A DNA stretch of 64,000 nucleotides, taken from NCBI GenBank assembly GCA_019454045.1, contig SKCR01017970.1, positions 1 to 64,000 on the forward strand, written 5' to 3'. A model generated the notes under the pieces. It ran no database searches, was not told the DNA's origin, and saw only the letters and a list, made by a program, of their open reading frames with translations. Source of the DNA: Zanthoxylum bungeanum. Its lineage: Eukaryota; Streptophyta; Magnoliopsida; Sapindales; Rutaceae. Shown one piece after another: positions 11,642 to 24,645 of this stretch (the stretch's first letter is position 1; each line of letters starts with the position of its first letter). A program made the position numbers and the translations under genes.

Positions 11642-13652
11642 TGTTGGGTTTCTACTGGTCTAACCGGGATCGTTTTAAGCAATGAAACAACATGTGAATA
11701 CAACAATTAAGTTGCGGAATACTAACATTGAGCGGTTGAGCGATGCGACGAAGAACAAAACTTTTCTGCCCTCCTTGGAAGCTCTCGGCAGTGAGCATTT
11801 TGGCTCCCCAAATTTTCGGTCATGGTGTTCCTTAAAGCTCCAAGCTTGGTTTGGTGATTCCATGCCCACGGGTGGGTTTCCCTATCACATTCGCAAGACT
11901 CTAAAGTGTGCTAGCACTCGGTAATTTTTGCCGCAAAAATCACCTTAGTTTTCCTCCAACTCTCGGCAAAACCAGTGAAGAGGAAGAAGAAATTGGCCTA
12001 TGGCCGTGAGAGATAGGGAGAAGAATAGAGAGAGTGTTTTATGTGATAAGTGATGGTGGTTGGAAAAAAAATGTGTATCTAATACACAAAAAATGAATTC
12101 AAAATTCATTAACCAAAATTTTGGCTTTCCAAAAGTCAAAACAATCAAGCCAACCAACAACTCCATCAACTTCCATCATTATTCACACAATCAAGTGACA
12201 AGTTGTCACATCAATCAAAGTGACAAGTGATTTGACGCTTGATGTGATTTGTGGGCCACACTTAATTAGCAATGCGAGTGCGTCCGTAAACACTCCCGGG
12301 CTTGGGCTCGTTAATTCCAAATTAAAAATTTTTCGTTGCGACGTAATTAAATAATTATGCCTAGCAAAATCACTATTCACATCGCTAACGAATTAATTCT
12401 AAATTAACTCATTCGCCCGAATTAAAATCTAATTTCAATTCCGCGTCGAAATCCAATTTCGTATAATATATCGAATATATTATTTTATCGATTAATTCCA
12501 AATTAATCGTTTTCTCTCTTTAATTAATATTTTATCCCAGATAAAATATCTCCATAATTAATCCCAGATTAATTTTCTCTCTCATCTAATTAATCTCATA
12601 TTAATAAAGTGCGAGTCATACGTCATCGGTGAATCTTCGGGAAGCAACCCATGAGATCCACAGATATGTTGGCAGTAATCTGGTCGTCAGACTATACGAA
12701 CACGTACGTACCTAGTACTACATTTGTACCGATTTACAAGACAAGGTTGGCTTCTAGCAAAGCGGCATGCCTACCCAATTCTCCAGAAATATCCTTACAG
12801 GAATATGTGATCTATATCAGGCGTAGTATATGTAGTATTGTGTATTTCGATCCAGCATCGGATGTCACATGTTAGGCCCGGGGCTGGAATTGTGTCTCCC
12901 CCGTACGAAGCACATATCGGATCTCTGGTAACTAGTCTCTATAATCGGATAAACATGACCTAGTCATTTTATCCCGATGACTGCAGTACATAAGAGAACC
13001 AGTTTCGTATCCTACATGATCATCATCTCCACTATGACTGGAGTGATACTTCCATCTCGACATCACACCCAATACACTATGATTCTCAATATACCCAGAA
13101 GAGGCGTACACATAACCGATTAAAGCCCTGGATGACCAAAACCAAAGTATATTTATTGTCGCAAGTATTAGCGGTGTAAGTCTCATGTTAAGACCAAATA
13201 CACCTACCCTAATTCGAACTTCCATAGACACATAGTCATACTACCAATGGAATTTCGAGGGGTCTATCCAGAGCGAAGCTGTTTTCCGTACCATCGGTAA
13301 AACACAACCTCCTACTACACTTGCATGAGTATCCTATACCCAAATATATTAGAACTATGTCGTTATGCCCTCACAACGTGCACAAGTGTAATACTAGTCT
13401 TTTCCGCATTATCGATGTCCAATTTCGATAATACTCTGACTAGGGATATTTAATGATTAAACCTTCGTGGATTGATACTGTCTCATATCATCTCAATCCA
13501 GGAACTAATCATAAGGACCTTTCATCATTTATACATCTTGGTGATCTAATCACAAATGATAAAAAAGCAATTTCCCTTGTCACATAGTTAATTTGTACAA
13601 CAACACCATGATCTGTACAAATAGTGACGCTATGGGTCATAACTGTCCAACA
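11642..13652 (-). repeat. E1 5' LTR
   Basis: This 2011-bp LTR runs from TGTTGGACAGTTATGACCC at 13652 (sense) to CCCAACA at 11642. The region about 12360-12600 holds the triloop stem-loop array characteristic of this family, for example the ATTTTATC-CCA-GATAAAAT hairpin near 12530-12550. GTCTC at 13653-13657 is the right target duplication. Confidence 0.92.
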
Positions 13653-13657
13653 GTCTC

Positions 13658-14454
13658 CTTGTGACATAATCTCTCGAATGATGTGGTACTTTCATTCCAC
13701 ATGCTTGGACTTCTGATGCGCCCTTAGTTCTTTTGCTTGCTCAATGGCTCCAGTATTAGCACAGTATAACAGAATCAGATTCTCGATACTTGGGACTACA
13801 CTCAATTCTGTGATAAAGTTCCTAACCCATATAGCTTCCTTTGCAGCTTCAGAAGCTGCAATATATTCCGCCTCTGTGGGGGAATCAGCTGTCGACCCAT
13901 GTTTGGAACTCTTCCAACAAACTGCACCACCGTTAAGGGTAAACACGAATCCTGATGTAGACTTTCTATCATCAAGATCCGATTGGTAATCAGAATCCGT
14001 ATACCCATTAACTTGCAGTTCGTTTCCTCCATAGATTATAAACTTATCCTTAGTACCTTTAAGATACTTGATGATATGTTTAATGGCCATCCAATGGTCA
14101 TTTCCTGGATTGGAGTGATATTTGCTCATCACAATAACTGCAAAGCTGATATCAGGCCTTGTACATAACATTGGCATACATAATGCTATCCAAACACGAA
14201 GCATAAGGTTGATTAGAAATTCTAATCTTCTCATTTTCTGTTTACGGACACATATTCTTCGAAAGATGTAAGCCATGTCTGAACGGTATGTTTGTTGTCT
14301 TATAGTTTCCAAAATTATACCATTCTAAGATCCTATCTATGTACGTTGATTGAGATAACCCAATAATCTTCCTTTCTCTATCTCTATAGAGTTTTATGCC
14401 TAAGACCTAAGAAGCTTCACCTAGGTCCTTCATGGAGAAATCCTTATAGAGGTA
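13658..14454 (-). pseudogene. E0 RT C-terminus and RNase H
   Basis: A 206-codon open stretch (13692-14312, minus) encodes a Copia RNase H. It has the TDSDYQSDLDDRKSTSGFVF box, the PTEAEYIAASEAAKEA box and a terminal H-x-KSKHVE. Upstream, to 14454, lies the end of RT (FSMKDLGEAS, followed by a stop). The protein continues to the left in 4645-4770 and to the right in 30743-30848 once E1 and E3 are removed. It is a disrupted remnant of E0, more diverged from family A than the family A copies are from each other. Confidence 0.85.
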
Positions 14455-14628
14455 TGTTGGACAATTATGACCCATAACGTCACTATTTGTAAAAGACATT
14501 GTGGTTTTTGTACAAATTAACTATGTGACAATGGAAATTGCATTTTCTCATTTTGTAATTTGATTACTTAAATATATAAATGATAAAAGTCCTTATGATT
14601 AGTTCCAGATTATAAGATATGAGACAAT
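14455..14628 (+). repeat. E3 5' LTR, left piece
   Basis: It matches the start of the E3 3' LTR (28855-29028) almost base for base and stops exactly where E2 begins. It resumes at 23421. The last five bases, ACAAT, are the E2 target duplication. Confidence 0.93.
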
Positions 14629-16684
14629 TGTTGGAATTCTCTAAGCATCCCAAGATCATTTCAAGCAATGAAAACAAACATGCGAATATATCACGGAGTT
14701 GCGGAATACTCACATTGATCGGTTGAGTCGATGCGGTGATGAAAAAAACTGATTTTCTGCCTCCTCCAAGCTCGGCAGTGGGCAGTTTCTTCTGCTTCAA
14801 ATTCGGCCATCTTGGTCCTCCATTGATGCTCCAAGCTCCAAGCTTATCAAGGTGATTCCAAGCTCATGAAGTGAGTTCCCTATCACCTTTGTATGGCTCT
14901 TATTGTGTGCTAGCACTTGATGATTTTACCACAAAATCATCATCCAATTTCTCCTTCAAATTCTCGGTTTTAACAGCAGAAAACAGAAGAGAAATGGCGC
15001 GAGAGAGAGAGGGAATTTCTTGGCTCCAAACCGTGAAAAAACAAAAGAGAGAAATGGAAAATGTGTAATGGTTAATTAATTTCCAAAAATCAATTAACAT
15101 ATACCATTTTTCAATTTCTTAAAATTCAAAGGCGACTATGCCAACAACTCTCATAAACTTACATCAATCAATGAATAGTGACTGGTGTCAATCACTCAAA
15201 GTGAAAGACATCTATCACTTGATTGACGAATGATGTGACGCTAGATGTGACTAGCGATTTGACGCTTAATGTGATTTGCGTGCCGCACTCGAATTCGAAA
15301 TGCGAATGCGCTCGCAAACACTCTCGGGCTCGGGTTCGCTAATTCCAAATTAACGAATTTTCCGTTGCGACGCAATTAAATGATTATGCCTAGCAAAATC
15401 ACTATTCACGTCGCTAACGAATTATTTCTAAATTAATTCGTTCGCCCGAATTAAAATCTAATTTTAATTCTGCGTCGAAATTCAATTTTGTATAATATAT
15501 CAAATATATTATTTTATCGATTAATTCCAAAGTAATCGTTCTCTCTCTTTAAATGATATTTTATCCCAGATAAAATATCTCCGCAATTAATCCCAGATTA
15601 ATTTTCTTTCTCATCCAATTAATCTCATATTAATAAAGTGCGAGTCATACGTCATCGGTGAATCTTTGGGAAGCGACCCATGAGATCCCCGGATATGTTG
15701 GAAGTAAATTCGATCGTCGGACTGTCCGAACACGTAAGTACCTAGTACTACGCTTTTACCGATTTACAAGACAGGGTTGGCTTCTAGCAAAGCGCCATGC
15801 CTACCCAATTCTCCAGAAATATCCTTACAGGAATATAGTGATCTATATCAGGCGTAGTATATGTTGTATTGCATATTTCGATCCAGTATCAGATGTCACG
15901 TGCTAGGCCTGGGGCTGGAATTCTGTCTGCCCCGTACGACGCACATGTCGGATGTCTGGTAACTAGTCTCTATAATCGGATATACATGAACTATTCATAA
16001 TATCCCGATGACTGCAGTACTTAAGAGTACTAGTACTATATCCTACGTGACATCATCTCCACTATGACTGGAGTGATACTTCTGTCTTGACATCACACCC
16101 AACACACTACGATTCTCAATATACCCAGAAGAGGCGTACACAGAACCTGTTAAAGCCCCCGACGACCAAAACCAAAGTATATTGATTGTCGCAAGTATTA
16201 GCAGTGCAAGTCTCAGGTTAAGACCAAATACACCTACCCTAATTTCGGACTTCCATAGACACATAGTCATACTACCAATGAAATTCCGAGGGGGTTTATC
16301 CAGAGCGAAGCTGTTTCCTGTACCATCGGTAAAACACAACCTCTTATTACACTTGCATGAGTATCCTATACCCAAATATATGAGAACTATGTCGTTATGC
16401 CCTCACAACGCGCACAAGTGTAATACTAGTCTTTTACGCATTATCAATGTCCAATCTCGATAATACTCTGACTAGGGATATTTAATGATTTATCCTTCGT
16501 GGATTGATACTGTCTCATATCATCTCAATCCAGGAACAAATCATAAGGAGCTCCTATCATTTATACATCTTGGTGATCTAATCACAAATGATAAGAGATC
16601 AATCTCGTTTGTAACATAGTTAATTTGTACAACAACACCGTGATCTGTACAAATAGTGACGCTATGGGTCATAACTGTCCAACA
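14629..16684 (-). repeat. E2 3' LTR
   Basis: 2056 bp, sense start at 16684 (TGTTGGACAGTTATGACCC), end at 14629 (GAATTCCAACA). The end differs from that of E1 (AAACCCAACA), so E1 and E2 belong to subfamilies that share U3 but not the last few hundred bases. The region 15350-15640 carries the family hairpin array. Confidence 0.92.
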
Positions 16685-19505
16685 ATCTTCCACTTGGCCT
16701 ATAGCCAGTCACTCGAGTCTCTAACACCCGAATTATGTACGGTTCGCTCAAACTGCTGAGAAAATGCTTTCATCAGCGGATTTGCATGATTATCATCTGA
16801 TGCAATTTATTCAATCATCACATTTCCACAATGTATGATCCGAACGAATCAGATGAATATCGAAGTATGTATCTGGATCGTTGATGAGACCATTAATTCT
16901 TTAGCCTGTGTTGTAGCCTAGCTCAGCTGCTAACAGAACTATATCTAATCTAATTAGATTTATTATCGATCCAAATGGCTTCTATTGCCGCCTCAGCTGC
17001 AGAAATAACCCCCATTTGTTGTTTATTCGATAACAGTATCTTGCTTAGAAGATTTTCAGCTCACTGTTCCGTTATTCAAACTGTATAGTACCGTTTGCGA
17101 CTTATAGTCGTTTTATCGGTTTAGGAAACTTGCAGTAGTGATCCCAGTCACTTCAAGTTCTCCATCTCCATAGTATAAGACATCATCATTAGTTCTCTAA
17201 GAAACTAATGGATGTTCTTAATATCAATCCAGTGACTATCACTTGAATTGGCTTGTTTGTGACTGCATATGCTCAAAGCGTATGAGACACCAAGTAACGT
17301 ACATTTTTCAATGTACGAATTCTCAGAGAGTTTTTTTCCGAAAGCCAAGCTTTCACCGCATGGCGAGCAACAATTAACATCTTTATGAGGTGAGATCAGA
17401 AACCCATACCCCAGGTTGTTTTCTGACTCTCTCTAACTTACGTGGTTCTTGTGTATTCGAAGATTTCTGGTATAGTTTCATCCTTGATGAACTATTTATG
17501 TTCCATTAAGATTCGATGCCTGATATAGTATTACTCTGATTTTCATCGAGTTTTACTATCCTCCCACTTACCACTGCATATCGGTATTCCTCTTAGGAAA
17601 ACCGCATGGCGAGCAACAATTACATTGTTCTCTTGTGAGTTGTATAAGTACTATACTTTGGTATCCCTAGGATAACCTACAATTGGGCACTTATCCGATT
17701 TGGGTTTTAATTTGGTATCATCCAAACATATGCCTAACATATCCAAATCTTCAGGAATGAGAAAACCTAGTTTCATTCCTGTTCATATCTAATATAAAGT
17801 CTGTCAAACAGATTTTTATGGAACCTTATTCTAAATAAGTTCTACACTGTTAATGCGTATCCGTTGAAGGAAATGGTAGCTCAGAGCGACTCATGATTAA
17901 CCTTATCATGTCCAACAAAATTGGTTTATCCTGTTCGGACACACACCGTCAAAATGACGTGTTCCGGGAGGAGTCCTCATTGAAGAATACTATACTCTTT
18001 CAAGTATATAATAAAATTATTGCTTAAGTATTTTCTATTACGGTCTAACCGTGAAAATTTAATACTATAGCCGGTCTGTTTGTCTATTTCGTGTCGAAAC
18101 TATAAAAGTTTCTAATTTGTGTTTCAAAAGAAACACATAAAACACAACGCGATGCCACATCCGTAAAGGTCACGAAATATTCATATCCACCTCTAGCCTA
18201 GCTAGATATGGGCCCACTTGCTTCACTATGAACTAGGTCTAACCGATCGGTGGCATTTGCACTTTTACCATCTAAATAGTATTTTAGGCACTTTGCCTAA
18301 TAAACTAGATTCATAGACTTTATTTGAATGGAATCAAATTAGTCCTAGTACCCACTCTTCGAAAGTGTGGATATACGATTCTTGTTTAATTGTGCCCAAG
18401 ACAAAAATGCCATAATAAAGTCTCTTCTAATCAAATCAGTTTGAGCTATTTGTTTGTCATGTGATATGTTTGAGATTTATTTATATTCAAAATATAAATA
18501 TTGTCATTCACATCTAATGTGTTTATCTCAATATTATCTTTATAAAATAAAACACTTTAGTGTTCTAGAATATAAAGGTAAATCTGCAACGGATTAAACA
18601 CTGATATGGAGAAAATGTCTCTAGTCAAACTAGTTACATTTTAACAGTTTCCTAATTTAAGTACACACCTAAAGGGTAGTTCCTAAACTTAGGTATCTAC
18701 GATTAAAACAACGACTTTCGTCCCGTTTCCAATTCGCAGATAAATCTCCACTGAAGTCAGTATCCTGCTCATAGCAGATTCTGAACATCAGTACATATTT
18801 ATGTACCATACTAAGTATTTAAAATCCAATTTCAATACTAGTAGTGAACATATTTATAACAAACATATTTGAAGTCGGAGCCTTGCACCGTCTTCAATTC
18901 CTTCATGTCTGCTTTGTCCAAACGGCAGTCACGCTTCCGCGATCCTGTTTGCCATAATTTAGGCAGATATTTTGGGATATGTCATTTATCTTCCCAGAAG
19001 ATTATAATGATTTTGCCTTTGCCCTTTTCACATTCCAGTAGCCTTTGGCCAAGCCTTTGGTTTCTAAAATATTGAAGTAAGGTGCGCCTTGCACTTCTTG
19101 CCTTATTGCAAAGTTTGGCTTTGTCTCCTTGAGAATAGCCATTAACTCTTCAAGAGTTTATATTGCAATTTAGTACTTTTAAAATCTAAGAATAGATCTA
19201 TGAAGATCCTTCAATTTCATTATCATACTTTAAGGATCTAACCCTTAGTTCTGATAAAGAAATTAAGGAGTCTACTTCGACAAGCTTAATGGATTAAGCA
19301 CTAAAGTTATCATTACATAAATCTTCCAAAGATTATGCTCTACTATTTGCTTAAGTCCGGGCTTAGGCTTAATATGTTATTTTATCAAATAAAGTAACTT
19401 ATTAGATTTCAGGACCATCCTGAAATTTAATTCCCAATTTGAAAATTAAACAATTTAAATACATTTTCCCTAGGATTATGTTTTAAATGTCAATCTTTCA
19501 ATTAC
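16685..19505 (-). pseudogene. E2 decayed gag-pol, RT core deleted
   Basis: Collinear with E1 6722-10258 except that a block matching E1 7470-8120 (RT palm including YVDD) is missing. At the junction (17355-17376) is a 22-base copy of a segment that also occurs at 17601-17622 in its normal place. Integrase, zinc-knuckle (near 18900-18960) and gag remnants are recognisable only by comparison with E1 and E3. There is no usable open reading frame. Confidence 0.75.
17355..17376. repeat. Templated filler at the E2 RT deletion junction
   Basis: These 22 bases are identical to 17601-17622. Only the latter sits where E1 has its counterpart (about 8357-8378). The copy lies exactly at the junction between the sequence matching E1 7468 and that matching E1 8122, as expected of a synthesis-dependent end-joining repair. 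Confidence 0.7.
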
Positions 19506-19516
19506 ATCTTGATTCT

Positions 19517-19662
19517 AATAGTCCAACTATTTAATCAACGATTTTCGGTACTATTTATTATAATGATTATAATAGTCCAACTATTTAATCAACTATAAAT
19601 GAATTGTTTGAATATAGTCCAACTGTTTATTAAAAGAACAATTTAAATATTAGTCCAACTAA
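19517..19662 (-). other. E2 leader triloop stem-loops
   Basis: CCA-loop hairpins at 19517-19531 and 19571-19585 (AATAGT/ACTATT) and 19650-19662 (TTAGT/ACTAA), plus one with a mismatch at 19614-19626. The position relative to gag is as in E1 and E3. Confidence 0.75.
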
Positions 19663-19758
19663 CATTTAATTTATTTGACGAATGATATTTGATTGAGCGC
19701 GTATGGCAAGTAATTAAACGAATATTGAAAATTTAATTCTTGCCTCCCACTATTTTTC

Positions 19759-20566
19759 GGGGAGCCTCTAACCCTCTGTCGAGTACTCAGGAAACCGTGT
19801 TTCCTAGCGTGCTAGGATCCCGTTAAATATCACACAATCTTGACTTTGGCCAACAAATTGTATGTAATTAACTAGGTAGATCTCTAAGATCAATTGTATC
19901 CAATCCAATTCCTAGATCCAGTAGGGGGACATCCAAGTCCGAAACATATATCTTATATATGCCAATATATCTAATATATTGCCTAACATTTTTCCTCTGA
20001 ATCAACTAAGCCTTGGCTTTGGCACAACAAACTTAGTGATCCCAGTTAAGCGTGACTTATTGACCATGGAAAGCTTCGTAATCAATGTCGATGGACAAGA
20101 AGTGGTCTTGACTTTGGCCAACAAACCACAACTTGGACAAGAAACCGATATGGAACAAAGCTCTCGTGATTCAAACACATCCTCGACGGACAAAGGCCTT
20201 GACTTTGGCCAACAAACCAATGCCAGTCTTAGATCTTGAGTAAGAATAACTCAATGGAAGGAAAAACGCTTAATATTGTTTGAGGGTTTTTCGCGTGCAA
20301 ATTGGCAACCAATTTATTATCTTTGTTAAGGTATCATCATCATACACACTTAAACATGCATTATAAATACATAATAAAGTGCGTATAATAAAATAATAAT
20401 GATATGCGGATTGATACTTCACATATTGATCCTAGATCAAATCTCTCCCTTTCTCTCTCTCCCGCTAGCACAAGTATTTACTTCTACCCGTTACACTACA
20501 CTTCTAAAGAAACCTCATTTACATTGAGGGGAATAGGTGAGAAGAGAAATACAAAGAGAATAGAGG
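19759..20566 (-). other. Extra block in the E2 leader, partly shared with E3
   Basis: This ~800-bp block is absent from E1, where the flanks abut at about 10556-10562. E3 has its distal ~100 bp (24646-24745, opposite strand), so the block was present in a family A ancestor or subfamily and later trimmed. It contains three copies of a 19-base word (cttgactttggccaacaaa) at 19839, 20107 and 20198. An 87-codon plus-strand open frame (19979-20239) overlaps two of these copies and has no recognisable relatives, so I do not call it a gene. Function unknown. Confidence 0.6.
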
Positions 20567-21479
20567 TAATAGGCTGGACACGCAGGTCCAATTAATAAAT
20601 TCTAAATTTATTACAACAATTTCTAAAATTACCCCACCCATCTAATATCCATCCGATATACATTATTCATACATCGCAACCATGTATTCACACAAGCATG
20701 TTATCAATCAATCTAATCAAATTAATTAATCTGATAATTAATGACCATACAATGTTCAAACAACAATTTGATTTTGCTCGAGTCAAACTCGTTTTTGCGA
20801 ATAAGTACTCAAAGTACGAATTCTTGAATTAAATTAAACTACAACATTAAATCCAATTCAATTTGTATTTAATACTAATTCGTAATTTAATTCCAAATTA
20901 AATACTACACTTTATCAATAAACCTTTTACGATTTAAATTCCAAATTTAATCGTTACGGGTCTCAAAGCCCGATTAATATCCAATGTTAATTTAATTAAA
21001 GTCCAATGGGCTTTTAATTAATTTCTTTAAGGCGTGGGCTTCGGCAACCAAAGCCCAATCTAGGAGTAACCCCATAAGCCTAGAAATCAATTTAGGCCCA
21101 TTAGGCCCAATTAAATTTATTAAGGTCCTTTAGTCGCATTTGGGCTTTATGGAAGCGGTTTTGGGCCTAATTGGATCCAACCAATTTAGCCTAAACCCAA
21201 CTTGGTACAACCAAGCCCAATAAGCCCAATTACAATATTTCAAGCCCAAATACAATTTAAGCCTAAATAATTTAATTCCAAAATTCCAAATTTCTCAATT
21301 AAATTACCAAAAGTGTATTACATAATTAATTACCCAAATCAATATTTCCAAAACATAAATTTGTCTAATGAATCATGCTCATTAACATTAAATCATGTCC
21401 AACACAATTTATCAAAAAATCAAACCCAATTACATGCTACAAGTCTCGGCAATATAGGGTTTTTTCAAATCGATACCAT

Positions 21480-23415
21480 TGTTGGAATTCTCTAAGCATC
21501 CCAAGATCATTTCAAGCAATGAAAAAAAACATGCTAATACATCACGGAGTTGCGAAATACTCACAATGATCGGTTGAGTCGATGCGGTGATGAACAAAAC
21601 TCATTTTCTGCCTCCTCCAAGCTCGGTAGTGGGCAGTTTCTTCTGCTTCAAATTCGGCCATCTTGGTCCTCCATTGATGCTCCAAGCTCCAAGCTTATCA
21701 AGGTGATTCCAAGCTCATGAAGTGAGTTCCCTATCACCTTTGTATGGCTCCTATTGTGTGCTAGCACTCGATGATTTTGCCACAAAATCATCATCCAATT
21801 TCTCTTTCACATTCTCGGTTTTAGCAGCAGAAAATAGAAGAGAAATGGCGCGAGAGAGAGAGGGAATTTCTTGGCTCCAAACCGTGAAAAAACAAGAGAG
21901 AGAAATGGAAAATGTGTAATGGTTAATTAATTTCCAAAAATCAATTAACATATACCATTTTTCAATTTCTTAAAATTCAAAGGCGACTATGCCAACAACT
22001 CTCATAAACTTACATCAATCAATGAATAGTGACTGGTGTCAATCACTCAAAGTGAAAGACATCTATCACTTGATTGACGAATGATGTGACGCTAGATGTG
22101 ACTAGCGATTTGACGCTTAATGTGATTTGCGTGCCGCACTCGAATTCGAAATGCGAATGCGCTCGCAAACACTCTCGGGCTTGGGTTCGCTAATTCCAAA
22201 TTAACGAATTTTTCGTTGCGGCGCAATTAAATGATTATGCCTAGTGAAATCACTATTCAAGTCGCTAACGAATTAATTCTAAATTAATTCGTTCACCCGA
22301 ATTAAAATCTAATTTTAATTCCTCGTCGAAATTCAATTTCGTATAATATATCAAATATATTATTTTATCGATTAATTCCAAATTAATCGTTCTCTCTCTT
22401 TAAATGATATTTTATCCCAGATAAAATATCTCCAAAAAATTAATCCCAGATTAATTTTCTCTCTCATCCAATTAATCCCAGATTAATTGGATGAGAGTCA
22501 TACGTCATCCGTGAATCTTCGGGAAGCGACCCATGGGATCCCCATATATATTGGCAGTAAATTCGGTCGTCGGACTATCCGAACACGTAAGTACTTAGTA
22601 CTACGCTTTTACCGATTTACAAGACAATGTTGGCTTCTAACAAAGCGCCATGCCTACCCAATTCTCCAGAAATATCCTTACAGGAATATAGTGATCTATA
22701 TCAGGCGTAGTATACGTTGTATTGCGTATTTCGATCCAGTATCAGATGTCACGTGCTAGGGCGGCTGGAATTGTGTCTGGCCCGTACGAAACACATGTCG
22801 GATGTCTTGTAACTAGTCTCTATAATCGGATATACATGACCTAGTCATAATATCCCGATGACTGCAGTACTTAAGAGTACTAGTACCCTATCCTACGTGA
22901 CATCATCTCCACTATGACTGGAGTGATACTTCCATCTTGACATCACACCCAACACACTACGATTCTCAATATACCCAGCAGAGGCGTACACAGAACCTGT
23001 TAAAGCCCTCGACGACCAAAACCAAAGTATATTGATTGTCGTAAGTATTAGCGGTGTAAGTCTCTGGTTAAGACCAAATACACCTACCCTGATTTCGGAC
23101 TTCCATAGACACATAGTCATACTACCAATGGAATTCCAAGGGGGTCTATCCAGAGCGAAGCTGTTTCCCGTACCATTGGTAAAACACAACCTCCTATTAC
23201 ACTTGTATGAGTATCCTATACCCAAATATATGAGAACTATGTCGTTATGCCCTCACAACGCGCACAAGTGTAATACTAGTATTTTACGCATTATCAATGT
23301 CCAATCTCGATAATACTCTGACTAGGGATATTTAATTGTACAATAAGACCATGATCTGTACAACAACACCATGATCTGTACAAATAGTGATGCTATGGGT
23401 CATAACTGTCCAACA
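21480..23415 (-). repeat. E2 5' LTR
   Basis: 1936 bp, from TGTTGGACAGTTATGACCC at 23415 to GAATTCCAACA at 21480. It is about 120 bp shorter than the 3' copy, mainly because the segment after 23335 jumps ahead into the tgatctgtac repeat, which is present twice in tandem at 23341-23382. The primer site next to it retains only TGGTATC (21472-21478, minus). Confidence 0.9.
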
Positions 23416-23420
23416 ACAAT

Positions 23421-24645
23421 ATCAATCCATAAAGGTTTAATCATTAAATATCCATAGTCATAGTATTATCGAGACTGGACATCGATAATGCGGAATAGAC
23501 TAGTATTGCACTTGTGCGTGTTATTGAAGCGTAACATCATAGTTCTCATATATTTAAGTATTGGATACTTATGCAAGTGTGATAGGGTGCTGTGTTTACC
23601 GATGGTACGGAAATAGCTTCGCTCTGGATAGACCCCTCGGAATCCCATTGGTAGTATGACTATGTGTCTATGGGAATCCAAATCAGGGTAGGTGTATTTG
23701 GTCTTAATCTGAGACTTACATTGTTAGTACTTGCGACAATCAATAGGCTTTGGTTTTGGTCGTCCGGGACTTTAACAGGTTCTGTGTACGCCTCTTCTGG
23801 GTTTATTGAGAATCGTAGTGTATTGGGTGTGATGTCAAGATGGAAGTATCACTTCAGTCATATGGAGATGATGATCACGCAGGGATACATAACTGGTACT
23901 CTAATGTGTTGCAACCATCGGGATAATATGACAAGGTCATGATTATCCGATTAAAGAGACTAGTTGCTTGTGATCCGATACATGCTTCGTACGGGGCAGA
24001 CATTATTCCAGCCTCAGGCCTTACATGTGACATCCGATACTGGATCGCAATACGTAATACTACGTATACTACACCTGACATAGAATATATGTTCCTTTAA
24101 GAATATTTCTGGAGAATTGGGTAGGTACGGTGCTTTGCTAGAAGCCAACCATGTCTCGTAAATCGGTAAAAATGTGGTATGAGGTACGCAAGTGTTTAGA
24201 TAGTCCGACGACCGGATTTACTGCCAACATATCTGGGGATCTCATGGGTCGCTTCCTGAAGATTCACCGATGACGTATGATTCGAACATAATTAATCTAG
24301 GATTAATTGCGGAGAGATTTTATCTGGGATAAAATACTATTTGAAGAGAGAGAACGATTAATTTGTAATTAATCGATAAAATAATATATTCAATATATTA
24401 AATGAAATTAGATTTCATAACAGAATTAAAATTGGATTTTAATTCGGGCGAACAAATTAATTTAGAATTAATTCGCAAGCGACTTGAATAGTAATTTTGC
24501 TAGGCATAATTATTTAATTAAATTTGATTTAATTACGTCGCAACGGAAAATTCGTTAATTCAGAATTAACAAACCCGAGCCCGGAAGTGTTTGCGGGCCC
24601 ACTCGGATTTTTAATTCAAGTGCGGCCCACAAGTCACATCAAGGT
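23421..24645 (+). repeat. E3 5' LTR, right piece (3'-truncated)
   Basis: It continues the LTR interrupted at 14628 and is collinear with the 3' LTR 29029-30228. It includes hairpins such as GAATTAAAAT-TGG-ATTTTAATTC (24423-24445) and ATGAAAT-TAG-ATTTCAT (24404-24420). At 24645 it breaks off and jumps into leader sequence; the last ~515 bp of the LTR, including its TATA region, and the primer site are gone. Confidence 0.88.

Larger units (their letters stand above)
4776..13652 (-). mobile_element. E1: Copia LTR retrotransposon, family A (Angela/TAR-like)
   Basis: This 8877-bp minus-strand element has TGTTGG...CCAACA ends and a perfect 5-bp target duplication GTCTC (4771-4775 and 13653-13657). 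The order on the minus strand is 5' LTR 11642-13652, primer site 11628-11640, leader with hairpin array, decayed gag-pol, polypurine tract at 6722, and 3' LTR 4776-6721. By eye the first 165 bp of the two LTRs differ at roughly 6% of positions, so it is not recent. The pol is too damaged to make protein. The lineage is inferred from the better-preserved sister E3, whose RT resembles Angela/BARE-type Copia. Confidence 0.93.
14629..23415 (-). mobile_element. E2: Copia LTR retrotransposon, family A, nested in the E3 LTR
   Basis: An 8787-bp minus-strand element with TGTTGG/CCAACA ends and a perfect duplication ACAAT (14624-14628 and 23416-23420). Layout on the minus strand: 5' LTR 21480-23415, damaged primer site at 21472-21478 (only TGGTATC left), leader with an 800-bp extra block, hairpin array, decayed gag-pol missing the RT core, polypurine-like tract at 16685, 3' LTR 14629-16684. 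The LTRs differ by roughly 5% over the stretches compared by eye. Removing E2 restores an uninterrupted E3 LTR. Confidence 0.94.

Noticed and set aside
13744..13989. 81-codon plus-strand open frame
   Set aside because: Antisense shadow of the E0 RNase H frame, which has clear conserved motifs on the minus strand.
19979..20239. 87-codon plus-strand open frame in the E2 leader block
   Set aside because: It contains the 19-base repeated word twice, has no recognisable domain and overlaps an open frame on the other strand. Kept only as part of the leader block.
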